Shown: piece after piece, positions 8,528 through 19,137 of the stretch
Numbering within the stretch: position 1 is the first letter of the stretch
Layout: each line of letters starts with the position of its first letter
DNA from: Pseudomonas kairouanensis
GTDB taxonomy: Bacteria > Pseudomonadota > Gammaproteobacteria > Pseudomonadales > Pseudomonadaceae
DNA length: 64,000 nt
Reading direction: 5' to 3'
Assembly (NCBI RefSeq): GCF_004682055.1
Contig: NZ_QUZU01000035.1
Span: 1 to 64,000 of the forward strand
The notes under the pieces: generated by a model
Told to the model about the DNA's origin: nothing
Databases searched by the model: none
The model's input: the letters and a program-made list of their open reading frames with translations, nothing else
Position numbers and translations under genes: made by a program

Positions 8528-10063
8528 ATGCGTGCTGCTCAATTGAAAGCTGTAATACCTCGGGAGCTGCTCGCCTCGGTGGTGGTGTTTCTGGTTGCCC
8601 TGCCCCTGTGCATGGGCATTGCGATCGCGTCTGGCATGCCGCCGGCCAAAGGACTGATTACCGGCATTATCGGTGGCTTGGTAGTGGGTTGGCTGGCGGG
8701 GTCGCCCTTGCAGGTCAGTGGCCCTGCCGCAGGTTTGGCGGTGTTGGTGTTCGAGCTGGTGCGTCAGCACGGCATGCTGATGCTAGGGCCGATCCTGCTG
8801 CTGGCGGGTTTCCTGCAACTGGTGGCGGGGCGTCTGCGCCTGGGCTGCTGGTTCCGCGTCACTGCGCCAGCAGTGGTGTATGGCATGTTGGCAGGCATCG
8901 GCGTGCTGATCGTGTTGTCGCAGATCCATGTGATGCTCGATGGCGTGCCTAAGCCTTCGGGGCTGGATAACCTGGCGGGCTTTCCGGCGGCAGTGGCCCA
9001 AGCCATTCCGAGCCTGGGTTGGCAGGCAGGCTTGCTCGGATTATCGACGATGCTGGTGATGTACCTGTGGGACAAATTGCGCCCGCAAGCGCTGCGCTTC
9101 GTGCCGGGAGCGTTACTGGGCGTGGGCCTGACCACGGTGGTCAGCTTGCTGTTGGCCTTGCAGGTCAAGCGTGTGGACGTCCCGGAAAACCTGGCCGATG
9201 CCATCGATTGGTTGCGCCCCAGCGACCTGCTGAACCTGGCCGATCCCCAGCTATTGATCGCCGCATTCGCGGTGGCCTTTATCGCCAGCGCCGAAACCCT
9301 GCTTTCTGCGGCAGCCGTGGACCGCATGCACAGCGGCCAGCGCTCTGATTTCGACAAGGAGCTGTCCGCCCAGGGTGTGGGCAATATGCTCTGCGGCTTG
9401 GTGGGCGCGCTGCCGATGACGGGCGTGATCGTGCGCAGTTCGGCCAACGTACAGGCTGGCGCCACCACGCGTCTGTCGGCGATGTTCCATGGCCTGTGGC
9501 TGCTGGCATTCGTGCTGTTGCTGTCGAGCGTGCTGCAAAGCATTCCGGTGGCGAGCCTGGCGGGCGTGTTGGTGTACACCGGGATCAAGCTGGTGGATGT
9601 GAAAGCGTTCAAGGCGTTGGGGCGCTATGGGCGTATGCCAATGTTTACCTATGCGGCCACTGCGCTGGCGATCATCTTCACGGACCTGCTGACCGGCGTG
9701 TTGGTGGGCTTCGGGCTGACGCTGGTCAAGCTGGCGCTCAAGGCTTCACGTTTGAAGGTGAGCCTGGTGGATCTGCCTCAGGACGGCGAGATGGAGTTGC
9801 GATTGATCGGCGCGGCGACCTTTTTGAAAGTGCCGGCGCTGACCAAGGTGTTGTCGACGGTGCCAGCGGGTACCACGTTGCATGTACCGCTGAACAACCT
9901 GAGTTACATCGACCATTCCTGCCTGGAGCTTCTGGAGGAGTGGGGTCGGGCCAATGCGTCGAAAGGCTCGAAGCTGGTGATTGAAGCGCGAGGGTTGAAG
10001 CGTCGGTTGGAAGGTCGGGTGCGTACCACCACTGGAATTGGCTCAGCGCCTGCAACAGGCTGA
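8528..10063 (+). CDS. SulP family anion transporter
   Basis: 511-aa inner-membrane protein with about 10-12 hydrophobic segments and a short C-terminal STAS-like domain (about residues 420-500). SulP proteins carry sulfate, bicarbonate or other anions. The neighbouring carbonic anhydrase makes bicarbonate the most attractive substrate, by inference. The start at 8528 has GGGAGAG upstream; the in-frame ATG at 8480 lacks a good RBS. A REP pair follows the stop. Confidence 0.88.
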   Translation: MRAAQLKAVIPRELLASVVVFLVALPLCMGIAIASGMPPAKGLITGIIGGLVVGWLAGSPLQVSGPAAGLAVLVFELVRQHGMLMLGPILLLAGFLQLVAGRLRLGCWFRVTAPAVVYGMLAGIGVLIVLSQIHVMLDGVPKPSGLDNLAGFPAAVAQAIPSLGWQAGLLGLSTMLVMYLWDKLRPQALRFVPGALLGVGLTTVVSLLLALQVKRVDVPENLADAIDWLRPSDLLNLADPQLLIAAFAVAFIASAETLLSAAAVDRMHSGQRSDFDKELSAQGVGNMLCGLVGALPMTGVIVRSSANVQAGATTRLSAMFHGLWLLAFVLLLSSVLQSIPVASLAGVLVYTGIKLVDVKAFKALGRYGRMPMFTYAATALAIIFTDLLTGVLVGFGLTLVKLALKASRLKVSLVDLPQDGEMELRLIGAATFLKVPALTKVLSTVPAGTTLHVPLNNLSYIDHSCLELLEEWGRANASKGSKLVIEARGLKRRLEGRVRTTTGIGSAPATG

Positions 10064-10077
10064 CGAAACCGGATCAG

Positions 10078-10172
10078 AAATGTGGGAGGGGGCTTGCCCC
10101 CGATTGCGGTGTATCAGTGTCAGATGTGCTGACTGACACTGCGCTATCGGGGGCAAGCCCCCTCCCACATTT
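10078..10172. repeat. REP doublet (REPIN), class GGGGGCTTGCCCCC
   Basis: Two inverted 27-base arms (10078-10104 and 10146-10172) share the core GTGGGAGGGGGCTTGC and flank a 41-base spacer. It lies between the convergent sulP and DUF-like genes. This is the doublet form mobilised by RAYT transposases in fluorescens-group Pseudomonas. Confidence 0.9.
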
Positions 10173-10194
10173 GCTCTCTAATCGGTCTGGAGAG

Positions 10195-10842
10195 TCAGGC
10201 CGGCTGATCCAGCGCCAACTCCACGCCCAATTGGCGCGACAGGCATGGCCAGCGTTTCCACGCGGCTTCCGTGTCCGGGCTCTTGAGCGTTTCGCGGTAA
10301 GCCTCGACCGACTCCAGCGCAAAGCTGTCTTCGTTCAACATTTCGTCCACTGCCAAATGCACCGCTTCATCCAATTGGTTGGCAAATTCTTCGCCAATCA
10401 GCTGGTGGGCAATCAAGTTGGCCACGGTGGTGTCCGCCGGAATCAACGGCTGACCAAAGTGCTTGATGTACAGGTCGTTGACCTCTTCCACCAGGCGGTG
10501 GGCCAGGTAGGCCTCATCCAGCAGGCCGTCGAGTCCTACATGGCCAGCCAGGATAGCGGGTGGTTGCAGGAAGAAATGCTCGGCTATTTTCAGCACCGGC
10601 TTGATCTGGCTTTCGATGCCGGCCTCGCGGGCCACGTCGTTGGCAGCGTCCAGCAGGTCAGGGACCAGGTCGATGTAGGCAGTGACGAAGCGGGTCATGA
10701 CAATGTTGCGATCACCGTCAGCCAGGGAGATGGCCGAATGCAGGTGCGGCAATTGGGTTTCCAGTTGCTGGGCAAGCTGGCCCGTGCTGGCTTCGTGTTG
10801 ATGGGCACGGGAAATCTGCTCGCGCAATGCGGCGGTGTTCAT
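10195..10842 (-). CDS. Conserved hypothetical protein
   Basis: 215-aa, mostly alpha-helical, soluble protein with no signal peptide. I recall a gene in this position in P. aeruginosa (PA0104) but no function. The sequence contains several His/Glu-rich helices (for example AEHFFLQPP and LIAHQLIGEEF) without a recognisable catalytic motif. The start at 10842 has GGAG seven bases upstream. It is transcribed divergently from the cytochrome oxidase operon. Confidence 0.75.
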   Translation of the reverse strand: MNTAALREQISRAHQHEASTGQLAQQLETQLPHLHSAISLADGDRNIVMTRFVTAYIDLVPDLLDAANDVAREAGIESQIKPVLKIAEHFFLQPPAILAGHVGLDGLLDEAYLAHRLVEEVNDLYIKHFGQPLIPADTTVANLIAHQLIGEEFANQLDEAVHLAVDEMLNEDSFALESVEAYRETLKSPDTEAAWKRWPCLSRQLGVELALDQPA

Positions 10843-11043
10843 GAAGGCTCCAGTGATGCAGGCGTAGGAAAAGGGAGAGGATAAGGTAGCTCGTTTATAC
10901 GAGGGCCTAAGACGCATTTGTCATAATTATTTCATGGTTATGCGCCCGCGTTATATCGAATTGCCATCGTTCGTCGGATAAACGATTCCGCTCCCGGTTT
11001 TATTGGCTCCGCCTGTCTGTTTTTGCTCATTTGTCCCTACACA

Positions 11044-11071
11044 TTGCGGGGTTGCAGACCCTGTCTATACT
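11044..11071 (+). promoter_or_regulatory. Candidate sigma-70-type promoter of the cox operon
   Basis: TTGCGG (11044-11049), a 16-bp spacer and TATACT (11066-11071) form a plausible promoter about 130 bp upstream of coxB. The rest of the 367-bp gap between 10843 and 11209 shows no gene. I recall the aa3 oxidase of P. aeruginosa being starvation/RpoS-dependent; TATACT would also suit RpoS. Confidence 0.5.
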
Positions 11072-11209
11072 CGGATTTGTACGCAATTAGCTGATGACGC
11101 CAGACTGCATAAGCAGGTGAGGCTAAGCGGTTGTAAGCAGTTTGGAAGCCGCTCCCTTCGACGCAGGTGCAAACCGGCGGGATAACAAGAACGATAAGGG
11201 GAACCCGCA

Positions 11210-12337
11210 ATGACGCGACATCCACAAGTTTGGATGGGCCTCCTGTTGTGGTCGGTATTCGGCCAGGCGCACGCCGCCTGGACAACGAATATGGCGCCAG
11301 GTGCTACAGAAGTCAGTCACGCCGTGTTTGATCTGCACATGACCATTTTCTGGATCTGTGTGGTGATCGGCATTGTCGTGTTTGGCGCGATGTTCTGGTC
11401 GATGATCCTGCACCGCCGCTCTACGGGCCAGGTGGCGGCCAAGTTCCACGAGAGCACCACCGTGGAAATCCTCTGGACCGTAGTGCCCTTGCTGATCCTG
11501 ATCGCGATGGCCGTTCCGGCAACCAAGACCCTGATCAATATCTACGACAGCAGTGAATCGGATATCGATATCCAGGTCACCGGCTATCAGTGGAAGTGGC
11601 ACTACAAATACCTGGGGCAGGACGTGGAGTTCTTCAGCAACCTGGCCACGCCCGCCGAACAAATTCATAACCAGGCCACCAAGGGCGAGCATTACCTGCT
11701 GGAGGTCGACCAGCCGCTGGTGCTGCCGGTGGGGGCCAAGGTGCGCTTTCTGGTAACGGCTGCCGACGTGATCCACTCCTGGTGGGTGCCGGCCTTTGCG
11801 GTCAAGCGCGACGCCATCCCAGGGTTCGTCAACGAAGCGTGGACACGTATCGAGAAGCCCGGCATCTACCGTGGCCAGTGCGCCGAACTGTGCGGCAAGG
11901 ATCACGGCTTCATGCCGATCGTGGTAGAGGTCAAGTCCAAGGCCGACTACGACACCTGGCTCGGCGAGCGCAAGGAAGAGGCTGCCAAGCTTAAAGAGCT
12001 GACCTCCAAAGAGTGGACCCTCGAAGAGCTGGTGGCTCGTGGCGACAAGGTCTACCACACCACCTGCGTCGCCTGTCATCAGGCTGAGGGTCAGGGCCTG
12101 CCGCCGATGTTCCCGGCGCTCAAGGGCTCGAAAATCGCCACCGGGCCTGCGGCCGATCACCTGAGCATTGTCTATCACGGCAAGCCAGGTACCGCGATGG
12201 CCGCCTTCGGTAAGCAACTCTCGGAAGTGGATATCGCCGCCGTGGTGACCTACGAGCGCAACGCCTGGGGCAACAACAAAGGCGACATGGTCACGCCTAA
12301 AGACGTGCTGGCCATCAAGCAGGCGGAAAGCAAATGA
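11210..12337 (+). CDS. coxB: Cytochrome c oxidase subunit II with fused haem c domain
   Basis: 375-aa subunit that receives electrons from cytochrome c. It has a signal peptide and two N-terminal membrane helices, then the CuA domain with the motif CAELCGKDHGFM and an upstream ligand in VIHSWWVPAF. A C-terminal cytochrome c domain carries CVACH at C286-H290, making this a caa3-type subunit. The RBS AAGGGG precedes the ATG. It is the first gene of the oxidase operon. Confidence 0.96.
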   Translation: MTRHPQVWMGLLLWSVFGQAHAAWTTNMAPGATEVSHAVFDLHMTIFWICVVIGIVVFGAMFWSMILHRRSTGQVAAKFHESTTVEILWTVVPLLILIAMAVPATKTLINIYDSSESDIDIQVTGYQWKWHYKYLGQDVEFFSNLATPAEQIHNQATKGEHYLLEVDQPLVLPVGAKVRFLVTAADVIHSWWVPAFAVKRDAIPGFVNEAWTRIEKPGIYRGQCAELCGKDHGFMPIVVEVKSKADYDTWLGERKEEAAKLKELTSKEWTLEELVARGDKVYHTTCVACHQAEGQGLPPMFPALKGSKIATGPAADHLSIVYHGKPGTAMAAFGKQLSEVDIAAVVTYERNAWGNNKGDMVTPKDVLAIKQAESK

Positions 12338-12395
12338 CCTATTTCAAGGCGTTCAACCTTACCCGCCCCGCCCACTCGCTTGCAGGAGAACGGCC

Positions 12396-13982
<1,587 letters not shown>

Positions 13983-14009
13983 ACACTCTATGGGGCTGTG
14001 AACACCGTC

Positions 14010-14103
14010 AATGTGGGAGCGGGCTTGCTCGCGAAAGCGGTGTATCAGCCGCCACAAGCAGTGCCTGGCAAGCCGCCTTCGCGAGCAAGCCCGCTCCCAC
14101 ATT
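14010..14103. repeat. REP doublet, class GGGAGCGGGCTTGCTCGCG, inside the cox operon
   Basis: Inverted 26-base arms (14010-14035 and 14078-14103) with the core GTGGGAGCGGGCTTGCTCGCG. It lies between the co-directional coxA and Cox11 genes rather than at an operon end. It can form a strong hairpin in the mRNA and may tune relative expression. Confidence 0.9.
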
Positions 14104-14129
14104 GACCGAGTTCGCTTTGGGTGAGCGCC

Positions 14130-14681
14130 ATGGCTGACTCCGTGCCCCTCAAGCGCCTCGTCACCCGACTGCTGATACTGGTAGTCGCCATGTTCGCCTT
14201 CGGCTTCGCCCTGGTGCCGATCTACGACGTGATGTGCAAGGCCTTCGGCATCAATGGCAAGACCGCCGGGCAGTACGAGGGCTCGCAAGTGGTGGACCCG
14301 TCGCGCCAAGTGCGCGTGCAGTTCCTGTCCACCAATGCCATCGATATGGTCTGGGACTTTTATGCCAAGGCCGATGAAGTGGTGGTCAATCCGGGCGCAG
14401 TGACCGAGATGCTGTTCGTGGCCTACAACCCCACCGATAAACCCATGACCGCCCAGGCCGTCCCGAGTATTTCTCCCGCCGAAGCGGCGATGTATTTCCA
14501 CAAGACCGAATGCTTTTGCTTCACCCAACAGGTGCTGCAGCCGGGCCAGCGTATCGAAATGCCCGTACGTTTTATTGTCGACCGCGACATGCCCAAGGAT
14601 GTGAAGCATTTGACCCTGGCGTACACGCTGTTTGATATCACTGCGCGCCAGCCGCCGGTGGCTGCCCACACGGGCGGCTAG
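14130..14681 (+). CDS. ctaG: Cytochrome c oxidase assembly protein Cox11/CtaG
   Basis: Membrane-anchored periplasmic copper chaperone that inserts CuB into subunit I. It has one N-terminal membrane helix (about residues 10-30) and the copper-binding CFCF motif in KTECFCFTQQVL. The 183-aa length is standard. ATG at 14130 is chosen because GGTGAG lies 8 bases upstream; GTG at 14121 would add three residues. It sits between subunits I and III, the usual place. Confidence 0.94.
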   Translation: MADSVPLKRLVTRLLILVVAMFAFGFALVPIYDVMCKAFGINGKTAGQYEGSQVVDPSRQVRVQFLSTNAIDMVWDFYAKADEVVVNPGAVTEMLFVAYNPTDKPMTAQAVPSISPAEAAMYFHKTECFCFTQQVLQPGQRIEMPVRFIVDRDMPKDVKHLTLAYTLFDITARQPPVAAHTGG

Positions 14682-14716
14682 CTACTGTTTGCCCCCTCAA
14701 TCAGGAGAGCGAATAC

Positions 14717-15604
14717 ATGTCGTCTCATGATACGTACTACGTACCAGCGCAAAGCAAATGGCCAATAATTGCCACGTTTGGCCTGTTGATCACCGTGTAC
14801 GGGTTGGCCGTGTGGTTCAACGACTTGAAGGCGGCACGCCCGGAATCCCACGGTCCGTGGATCTTTTTTGTGGGCGGGCTGTTGTTGGCCTACATGCTGT
14901 TCGGCTGGTTTGGCGCGGTGATCAAGGAAAGCCACGCCGGTTTGTACAGCCCGCAGATGGATCGCTCGTTTCGCTGGGGTATGACCTGGTTCATCTTTTC
15001 CGAAGTGATGTTCTTTATTGCCTTCTTCGGTGCGCTGTTTTATGTGCGGCACATGTCGGCGCCCTGGTTGGCGGGCGAAGGCTCAAAAGGCGTTGCGCAC
15101 ATGCTGTGGCCGAACTTCGAATTCGCCTGGCCGTTGCTCAACAACCCCGACCCCAAACTGTACCCGGCGCCGGAAGGCACCATCAGCCCGTGGGGGTTGC
15201 CGCTGGTCAACACCATTTTGCTGGTGAGTTCCAGCGTGACCATCACCATCGCCCACCATGCCCTGCGCAAAGGCCATCGCGGCGCGCTGAAGATCTGGTT
15301 GGCGATCACGGTGCTGCTGGGCCTGGCGTTTCTCGGGTTTCAGGCCGAGGAATACATCCATGCCTATAAAGAGCTGGGTCTCACGTTGGGCTCAGGCGTG
15401 TATGGCGCAACCTTCTTCATGCTGACGGGCTTTCATGGCGCCCACGTGACCATCGGCACAATTATTTTGTTCGTGATGCTGATGCGCATCCTCAAGGGGC
15501 ATTTCAATGCCGAGCACCAGTTCGGCTTCGAGGCGGCCAGTTGGTATTGGCACTTTGTGGATGTGGTGTGGATTGGGCTGTTCTTCTTCGTTTACGTGCT
15601 GTGA
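14717..15604 (+). CDS. coxC: Cytochrome c oxidase subunit III
   Basis: 295-aa integral membrane protein with seven predicted helices and the family features WGMTWFIFSEVMFFIAFF, HHALRKG and GFHGAHVTIGT. It stabilises subunit I and the proton-uptake path. The RBS AGGAGAG is well placed before the ATG. Family assignment is unambiguous. Confidence 0.96.
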   Translation: MSSHDTYYVPAQSKWPIIATFGLLITVYGLAVWFNDLKAARPESHGPWIFFVGGLLLAYMLFGWFGAVIKESHAGLYSPQMDRSFRWGMTWFIFSEVMFFIAFFGALFYVRHMSAPWLAGEGSKGVAHMLWPNFEFAWPLLNNPDPKLYPAPEGTISPWGLPLVNTILLVSSSVTITIAHHALRKGHRGALKIWLAITVLLGLAFLGFQAEEYIHAYKELGLTLGSGVYGATFFMLTGFHGAHVTIGTIILFVMLMRILKGHFNAEHQFGFEAASWYWHFVDVVWIGLFFFVYVL

Positions 15605-15610
15605 GGCGCC

Positions 15611-15814
15611 TTACCACGGCGCATGAGACACCAGCTGGCCGCTGAAAAAGCCCCAGGTGATCAACGCCAGGGTGATTACGGCCAGCACCACACGCACGGT
15701 CAAGGCAGTGACGAGGCGATTGGAGTTGCCCTCGTCCTTGACCAGAAAGAACAAGCCACTGAACAGGCTCACGACGGTCGCGATCAGCATCAGGGCAATA
15801 GCGGCTTTGAGCAT
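15611..15814 (-). CDS. Twin transmembrane protein (DUF2909-like)
   Basis: 67-aa protein with two hydrophobic helices separated by a short charged loop (VKDEGNSNR). It resembles the DUF2909 twin-TM proteins found beside oxidase assembly genes. The start at 15814 has GGAG nine bases upstream. It is encoded on the opposite strand, tail-to-tail with coxC (6 bp) and head-to-head with the SURF1 gene, an arrangement I recall in other Pseudomonas. It may be a small oxidase-associated protein; the function is unknown. Confidence 0.78.
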   Translation of the reverse strand: MLKAAIALMLIATVVSLFSGLFFLVKDEGNSNRLVTALTVRVVLAVITLALITWGFFSGQLVSHAPW

Positions 15815-15842
15815 GATGTAGCTCCAACGGGATGGGCGGGCA

Positions 15843-16610
15843 ATGAAAACAAGTATAGCCAGCACCATGAAACGCTTTCGCCCAGGGCTTGCACCGACAC
15901 TGGTGGTGTGGGTGCTGCTGCCGTTGATGGTCGGCCTGGGCTTCTGGCAACTGTCTCGTGGCCATGAAAAGCAGCGGTTAGTGGACAGCTACGCCGAACG
16001 GCGTGTGGCTGAGCCGGTCAGCGGTGTACAACTCAATGAGCTGGATGACCCGGCCTTTCGCCGTGTGCGTTTGCGCGGGCAGCTCGACGCCGAGCACAGC
16101 GTGTTGCTCGACAACCGCATGCGCGACGGCAAGGCGGGAGTGGAGTTGCTGCAACCCTTTCACGACCAGGTCAGCGGCCAGTGGCTGTTGCTCAATCGTG
16201 GCTGGCTGCCCTGGCCAGACCGTCGCACCCCGCCCGCCTTCACCACGCCTGGGCAACCCTTGAACCTCGATGCCTGGGTCTACGTCGCCCCTGGTGAAAC
16301 CTTTCAGTTGCACGCCGACCCGGCGACTGCTCAATGGCCGCGCCTGTTGACCGCGTTGCATCCGGCCGCCCTGTGGGCCGAGCTGGGTCGCACGGGGTTT
16401 GCCTACGAACTGCGCGCCGAACCCGGCCCCTTCACATACGACACCACATGGGCGGTAGTCGCCATGGGCCCGGAAAAACACCTGGGGTATGCCGTGCAAT
16501 GGTTCGCCATGGCGCTGGCGTTGCTGGCGCTTTACCTCTACCTCGGCTGGCACAACACAAAAAAGGAGAAGCCCCATGGGAACGGCCATGAATCCACCCA
16601 AGGTGTCTGA
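15843..16610 (+). CDS. SURF1 family oxidase assembly protein
   Basis: Assists haem a insertion into cytochrome oxidase. The classical SURF1 topology is present: an N-terminal helix (VVWVLLPLMVGLGFWQLSRG), a periplasmic domain with LLNRGWLPWPDRR, and a C-terminal helix (YAVQWFAMALALLALYLYLGW). ATG at 15843 has a G-rich upstream stretch; ATG at 15867 (MKRFRPG) is an equally plausible start. Its end overlaps the next gene by 35 bp. Confidence 0.9.
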   Translation: MKTSIASTMKRFRPGLAPTLVVWVLLPLMVGLGFWQLSRGHEKQRLVDSYAERRVAEPVSGVQLNELDDPAFRRVRLRGQLDAEHSVLLDNRMRDGKAGVELLQPFHDQVSGQWLLLNRGWLPWPDRRTPPAFTTPGQPLNLDAWVYVAPGETFQLHADPATAQWPRLLTALHPAALWAELGRTGFAYELRAEPGPFTYDTTWAVVAMGPEKHLGYAVQWFAMALALLALYLYLGWHNTKKEKPHGNGHESTQGV

Positions 16611-17160
16611 GCTGCCAGATCGGCGCAAAGGCCGTTGGCAGTTGATCCTGATCCTGATGATGGTGATCGGCCCGATGGTGCTGGCCACCTTCATGTACAA
16701 GTTGCAGTTCTGGGTGCCGGACAGCCGCAGCTACCACGGCCAGATGATCGGCAATGGCCAGACCCGCGCCGATATCGGGGTGCAGGCCGATGAATCGCGC
16801 TGGCAACTGCTGGTGACCGCGCCCGCCGCTTGCGCCGCCGACTGCCAGCAACTGGTGTACCTGGCACGCCAGCTGCAAATCGGCCTGGGCCGCGATGCTT
16901 CCCGTGCCAGCCACGCCTTGGCCAGTGCGCAACCGGTGAGCAGCGACTACGAGGCCAAGCTCAAGGCCGAATACCCCCAATTGCAACGCTTCGCGCTGGA
17001 CCTGTCGACCTTCACCCAGAACGCCGCCGCGCCTGGCGAAGCGCAGCTGTGGATCGTCGACCCCCACGGCAACCTGGTGCTGCGCTACGACGCCAAGGTC
17101 AAGGGCAAGGACTTGCTCAACGACCTGCGCCACCTGCTGAAACTGTCGAACATCGGATAA
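16576..17160 (+). CDS. Cytochrome oxidase-associated transmembrane protein
   Basis: 194-aa protein with one N-terminal membrane helix (LILILMMVIGPMVLATFMY) and a periplasmic domain with a CAADC pair. The overall shape resembles a thioredoxin-like or SCO-related fold, but no full CxxxC copper site is present. The RBS AGGAG lies before the ATG, inside the end of the SURF1 gene, so the two are coupled. It is always found in this cluster in Pseudomonas as I recall it, so an assembly role is likely but unproven. Confidence 0.82.
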   Translation: MGTAMNPPKVSELPDRRKGRWQLILILMMVIGPMVLATFMYKLQFWVPDSRSYHGQMIGNGQTRADIGVQADESRWQLLVTAPAACAADCQQLVYLARQLQIGLGRDASRASHALASAQPVSSDYEAKLKAEYPQLQRFALDLSTFTQNAAAPGEAQLWIVDPHGNLVLRYDAKVKGKDLLNDLRHLLKLSNIG

Positions 17161-17170
17161 GGGCATCGTC

Positions 17171-18250
17171 ATGGCCAAACCTGGATTTCGCCTCGCGTTG
17201 TTTGCCACCTTGCTGGCGCTGATCGTCGTGCTGTTGGGCGCCTATACCCGCTTGACCCACGCGGGCCTGGGCTGCCCGGACTGGCCGGGGTGCTACGGCT
17301 TTATCGGCGTGCCACAGAGCGAAGCCCAGCTGGCCCATGCCGAACTGCATTTCCCTGACGCGCCGGTGGAGGCCGACAAGGGCTGGGCGGAGATGACCCA
17401 TCGCTATTTTGCCGGCACCTTGGGCGTGCTGATTGCGTTGCTGGCGGCGCGCTCGTGGCGGCATCGGCGTGATCCGGGCCAGCCGGTGAAGTTGCCCTTG
17501 TTTGTGTTGGTGGTGGTGTTCGCCCAGGCCGCGTTCGGCATGTGGACCGTGACGTTGAAGCTGTGGCCGCAAGTGGTCACCGGGCATTTGCTGGGCGGCT
17601 TTGCCACCTTGAGCCTGTTGTTTCTGCTGACCTTGCGCTTATCTGGCGTGCTGCCCGCATTGATCGTGCCCAAGCGCCTGCAATATTGGGCCACCGCCGG
17701 GTTAGTGCTGGTGATCGGGCAGATTGCGCTGGGGGGCTGGGTCAGCTCCAACTATGCGGCGGTAGCCTGTATCGATTTGCCCACCTGTCATGGGCAGTGG
17801 TGGCCGGCCGCAGACTTTGCCAACGGCTTTCACCTGACCCAGCACATCGGCCCCAATTACCTGGGTGGGCAGTTGGACAGCGAGGCGCGTACGGCGATTC
17901 ACCTGACCCATCGCGTGGGTGCCGTGGTGGTTTCGCTGGTGCTGCTGGGCCTGGCCTGGCAGCTCAAGGGAGTGGGTATGACGCGCCTGGCAGGCTTGCT
18001 GTTGATCGCCCTGGCCGCACAAATCTGCCTGGGCTTGAGCAATGTGTATTTCCATCTGCCATTGCCGGTGGCGGTGGCGCATAACGCGGGTGGCGCAGCG
18101 TTGTTATTGACGTTGGTGGTGGTCAATTACCACGCCCGCACCAGCCTGGTCCGGGTGCGTAACCAATTGCCGTTCGGCTGGCGCTTCATCCCGCGCAAAC
18201 ACGTATCGGGCCTCATCACCCTTAAAGGAGAGACGCCATGGCGACCTTGA
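17171..18250 (+). CDS. ctaA: Haem A synthase (COX15/CtaA)
   Basis: 359-aa integral membrane enzyme that oxidises haem O to haem A. About eight helices can be seen, with conserved histidines in AEMTHRYFAGTLG, VVTGHLLGGF, HLTHRVGAVVV and VAHNAGGA, and the cysteine pair in GLGCPDWPGC. The ATG follows the preceding stop by 10 bp. Its end overlaps cyoE by 13 bp. Confidence 0.94.
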   Translation: MAKPGFRLALFATLLALIVVLLGAYTRLTHAGLGCPDWPGCYGFIGVPQSEAQLAHAELHFPDAPVEADKGWAEMTHRYFAGTLGVLIALLAARSWRHRRDPGQPVKLPLFVLVVVFAQAAFGMWTVTLKLWPQVVTGHLLGGFATLSLLFLLTLRLSGVLPALIVPKRLQYWATAGLVLVIGQIALGGWVSSNYAAVACIDLPTCHGQWWPAADFANGFHLTQHIGPNYLGGQLDSEARTAIHLTHRVGAVVVSLVLLGLAWQLKGVGMTRLAGLLLIALAAQICLGLSNVYFHLPLPVAVAHNAGGAALLLTLVVVNYHARTSLVRVRNQLPFGWRFIPRKHVSGLITLKGETPWRP

Positions 18251-19137
18251 TCGGCGCACGGCACGAGCGAGCGATCTGGCGCGACTATCTGGAACTGACC
18301 AAGCCGAAAGTGGTGGTGCTGATGCTCATCACGTCGCTGGTAGGGATGTTCCTTGCGACCCGCGCCGGAGTGCCGTGGACGGTGCTGGTGTTCGGCAATT
18401 TGGGTATTGCCCTGTGTGCCGGTGGGGCGGCAGCGGTCAACCATGTGGTGGACCGGCGGATCGATGCGGTGATGGCGCGTACGCACAAGCGGCCTTTGGC
18501 AGAGGGGCGCGTGTCGCCTGTGGCGGCGTTGGCTTTTGCGTTGTTTTTGGCAATTGCGGGACTCGCCCTGCTGCTGGCATTTACCAACCCCCTGGCGGCG
18601 TGGCTTACATTGGCTTCGCTGCTGGGTTATGCGGTGATCTACACCGGCTTTCTCAAGCGTGCGACGCCGCAGAATATCGTCATCGGCGGCTTGGCCGGTG
18701 CGGCGCCGCCGTTGCTGGGGTGGGTCGCGGTCACCGGGCATGTCAGCGCCGAGCCTTTACTGTTGGTGCTGATCATCTTCGCCTGGACCCCACCGCACTT
18801 CTGGGCGCTGGCCATTCACCGCAAGGAGGAATACGCCAAGGCCGATATCCCTATGCTGCCGGTCACCCATGGCGAGCACTACACCAAGGTGCATATCCTG
18901 CTCTACACCTTCGCCCTACTGGCGGTAAGCCTGATGCCTTATGTGATCCATATGAGCGGTCTGCTTTACCTGGCCTGTGCACTGGTATTGGGCGTGCGCT
19001 TTCTGCAATGGGCCTGGGTGTTGTACCGTGGCGGTCGGCCGCACGCGGCGATCAACACCTTCAAGTACTCTATCTGGTACTTGTTGTTGCTGTTTATCGC
19101 CCTGCTCGTAGACCACTACCTATTGTTGAACCTATGA
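18238..19137 (+). CDS. cyoE: Protohaem IX farnesyltransferase (haem O synthase)
   Basis: 299-aa UbiA-family prenyltransferase with about nine helices. The first aspartate-rich site is NHVVDRRIDAVMARTHKRPL, and the second region includes YAKADIPMLPVTHG. It makes haem O for CtaA. AAAGGAG precedes the ATG at 18238. It overlaps both neighbours, so ctaA, cyoE and the SCO gene are a tight operon. In Pseudomonas this copy is often called ctaB or cyoE2. Confidence 0.94.
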   Translation: MATLIGARHERAIWRDYLELTKPKVVVLMLITSLVGMFLATRAGVPWTVLVFGNLGIALCAGGAAAVNHVVDRRIDAVMARTHKRPLAEGRVSPVAALAFALFLAIAGLALLLAFTNPLAAWLTLASLLGYAVIYTGFLKRATPQNIVIGGLAGAAPPLLGWVAVTGHVSAEPLLLVLIIFAWTPPHFWALAIHRKEEYAKADIPMLPVTHGEHYTKVHILLYTFALLAVSLMPYVIHMSGLLYLACALVLGVRFLQWAWVLYRGGRPHAAINTFKYSIWYLLLLFIALLVDHYLLLNL

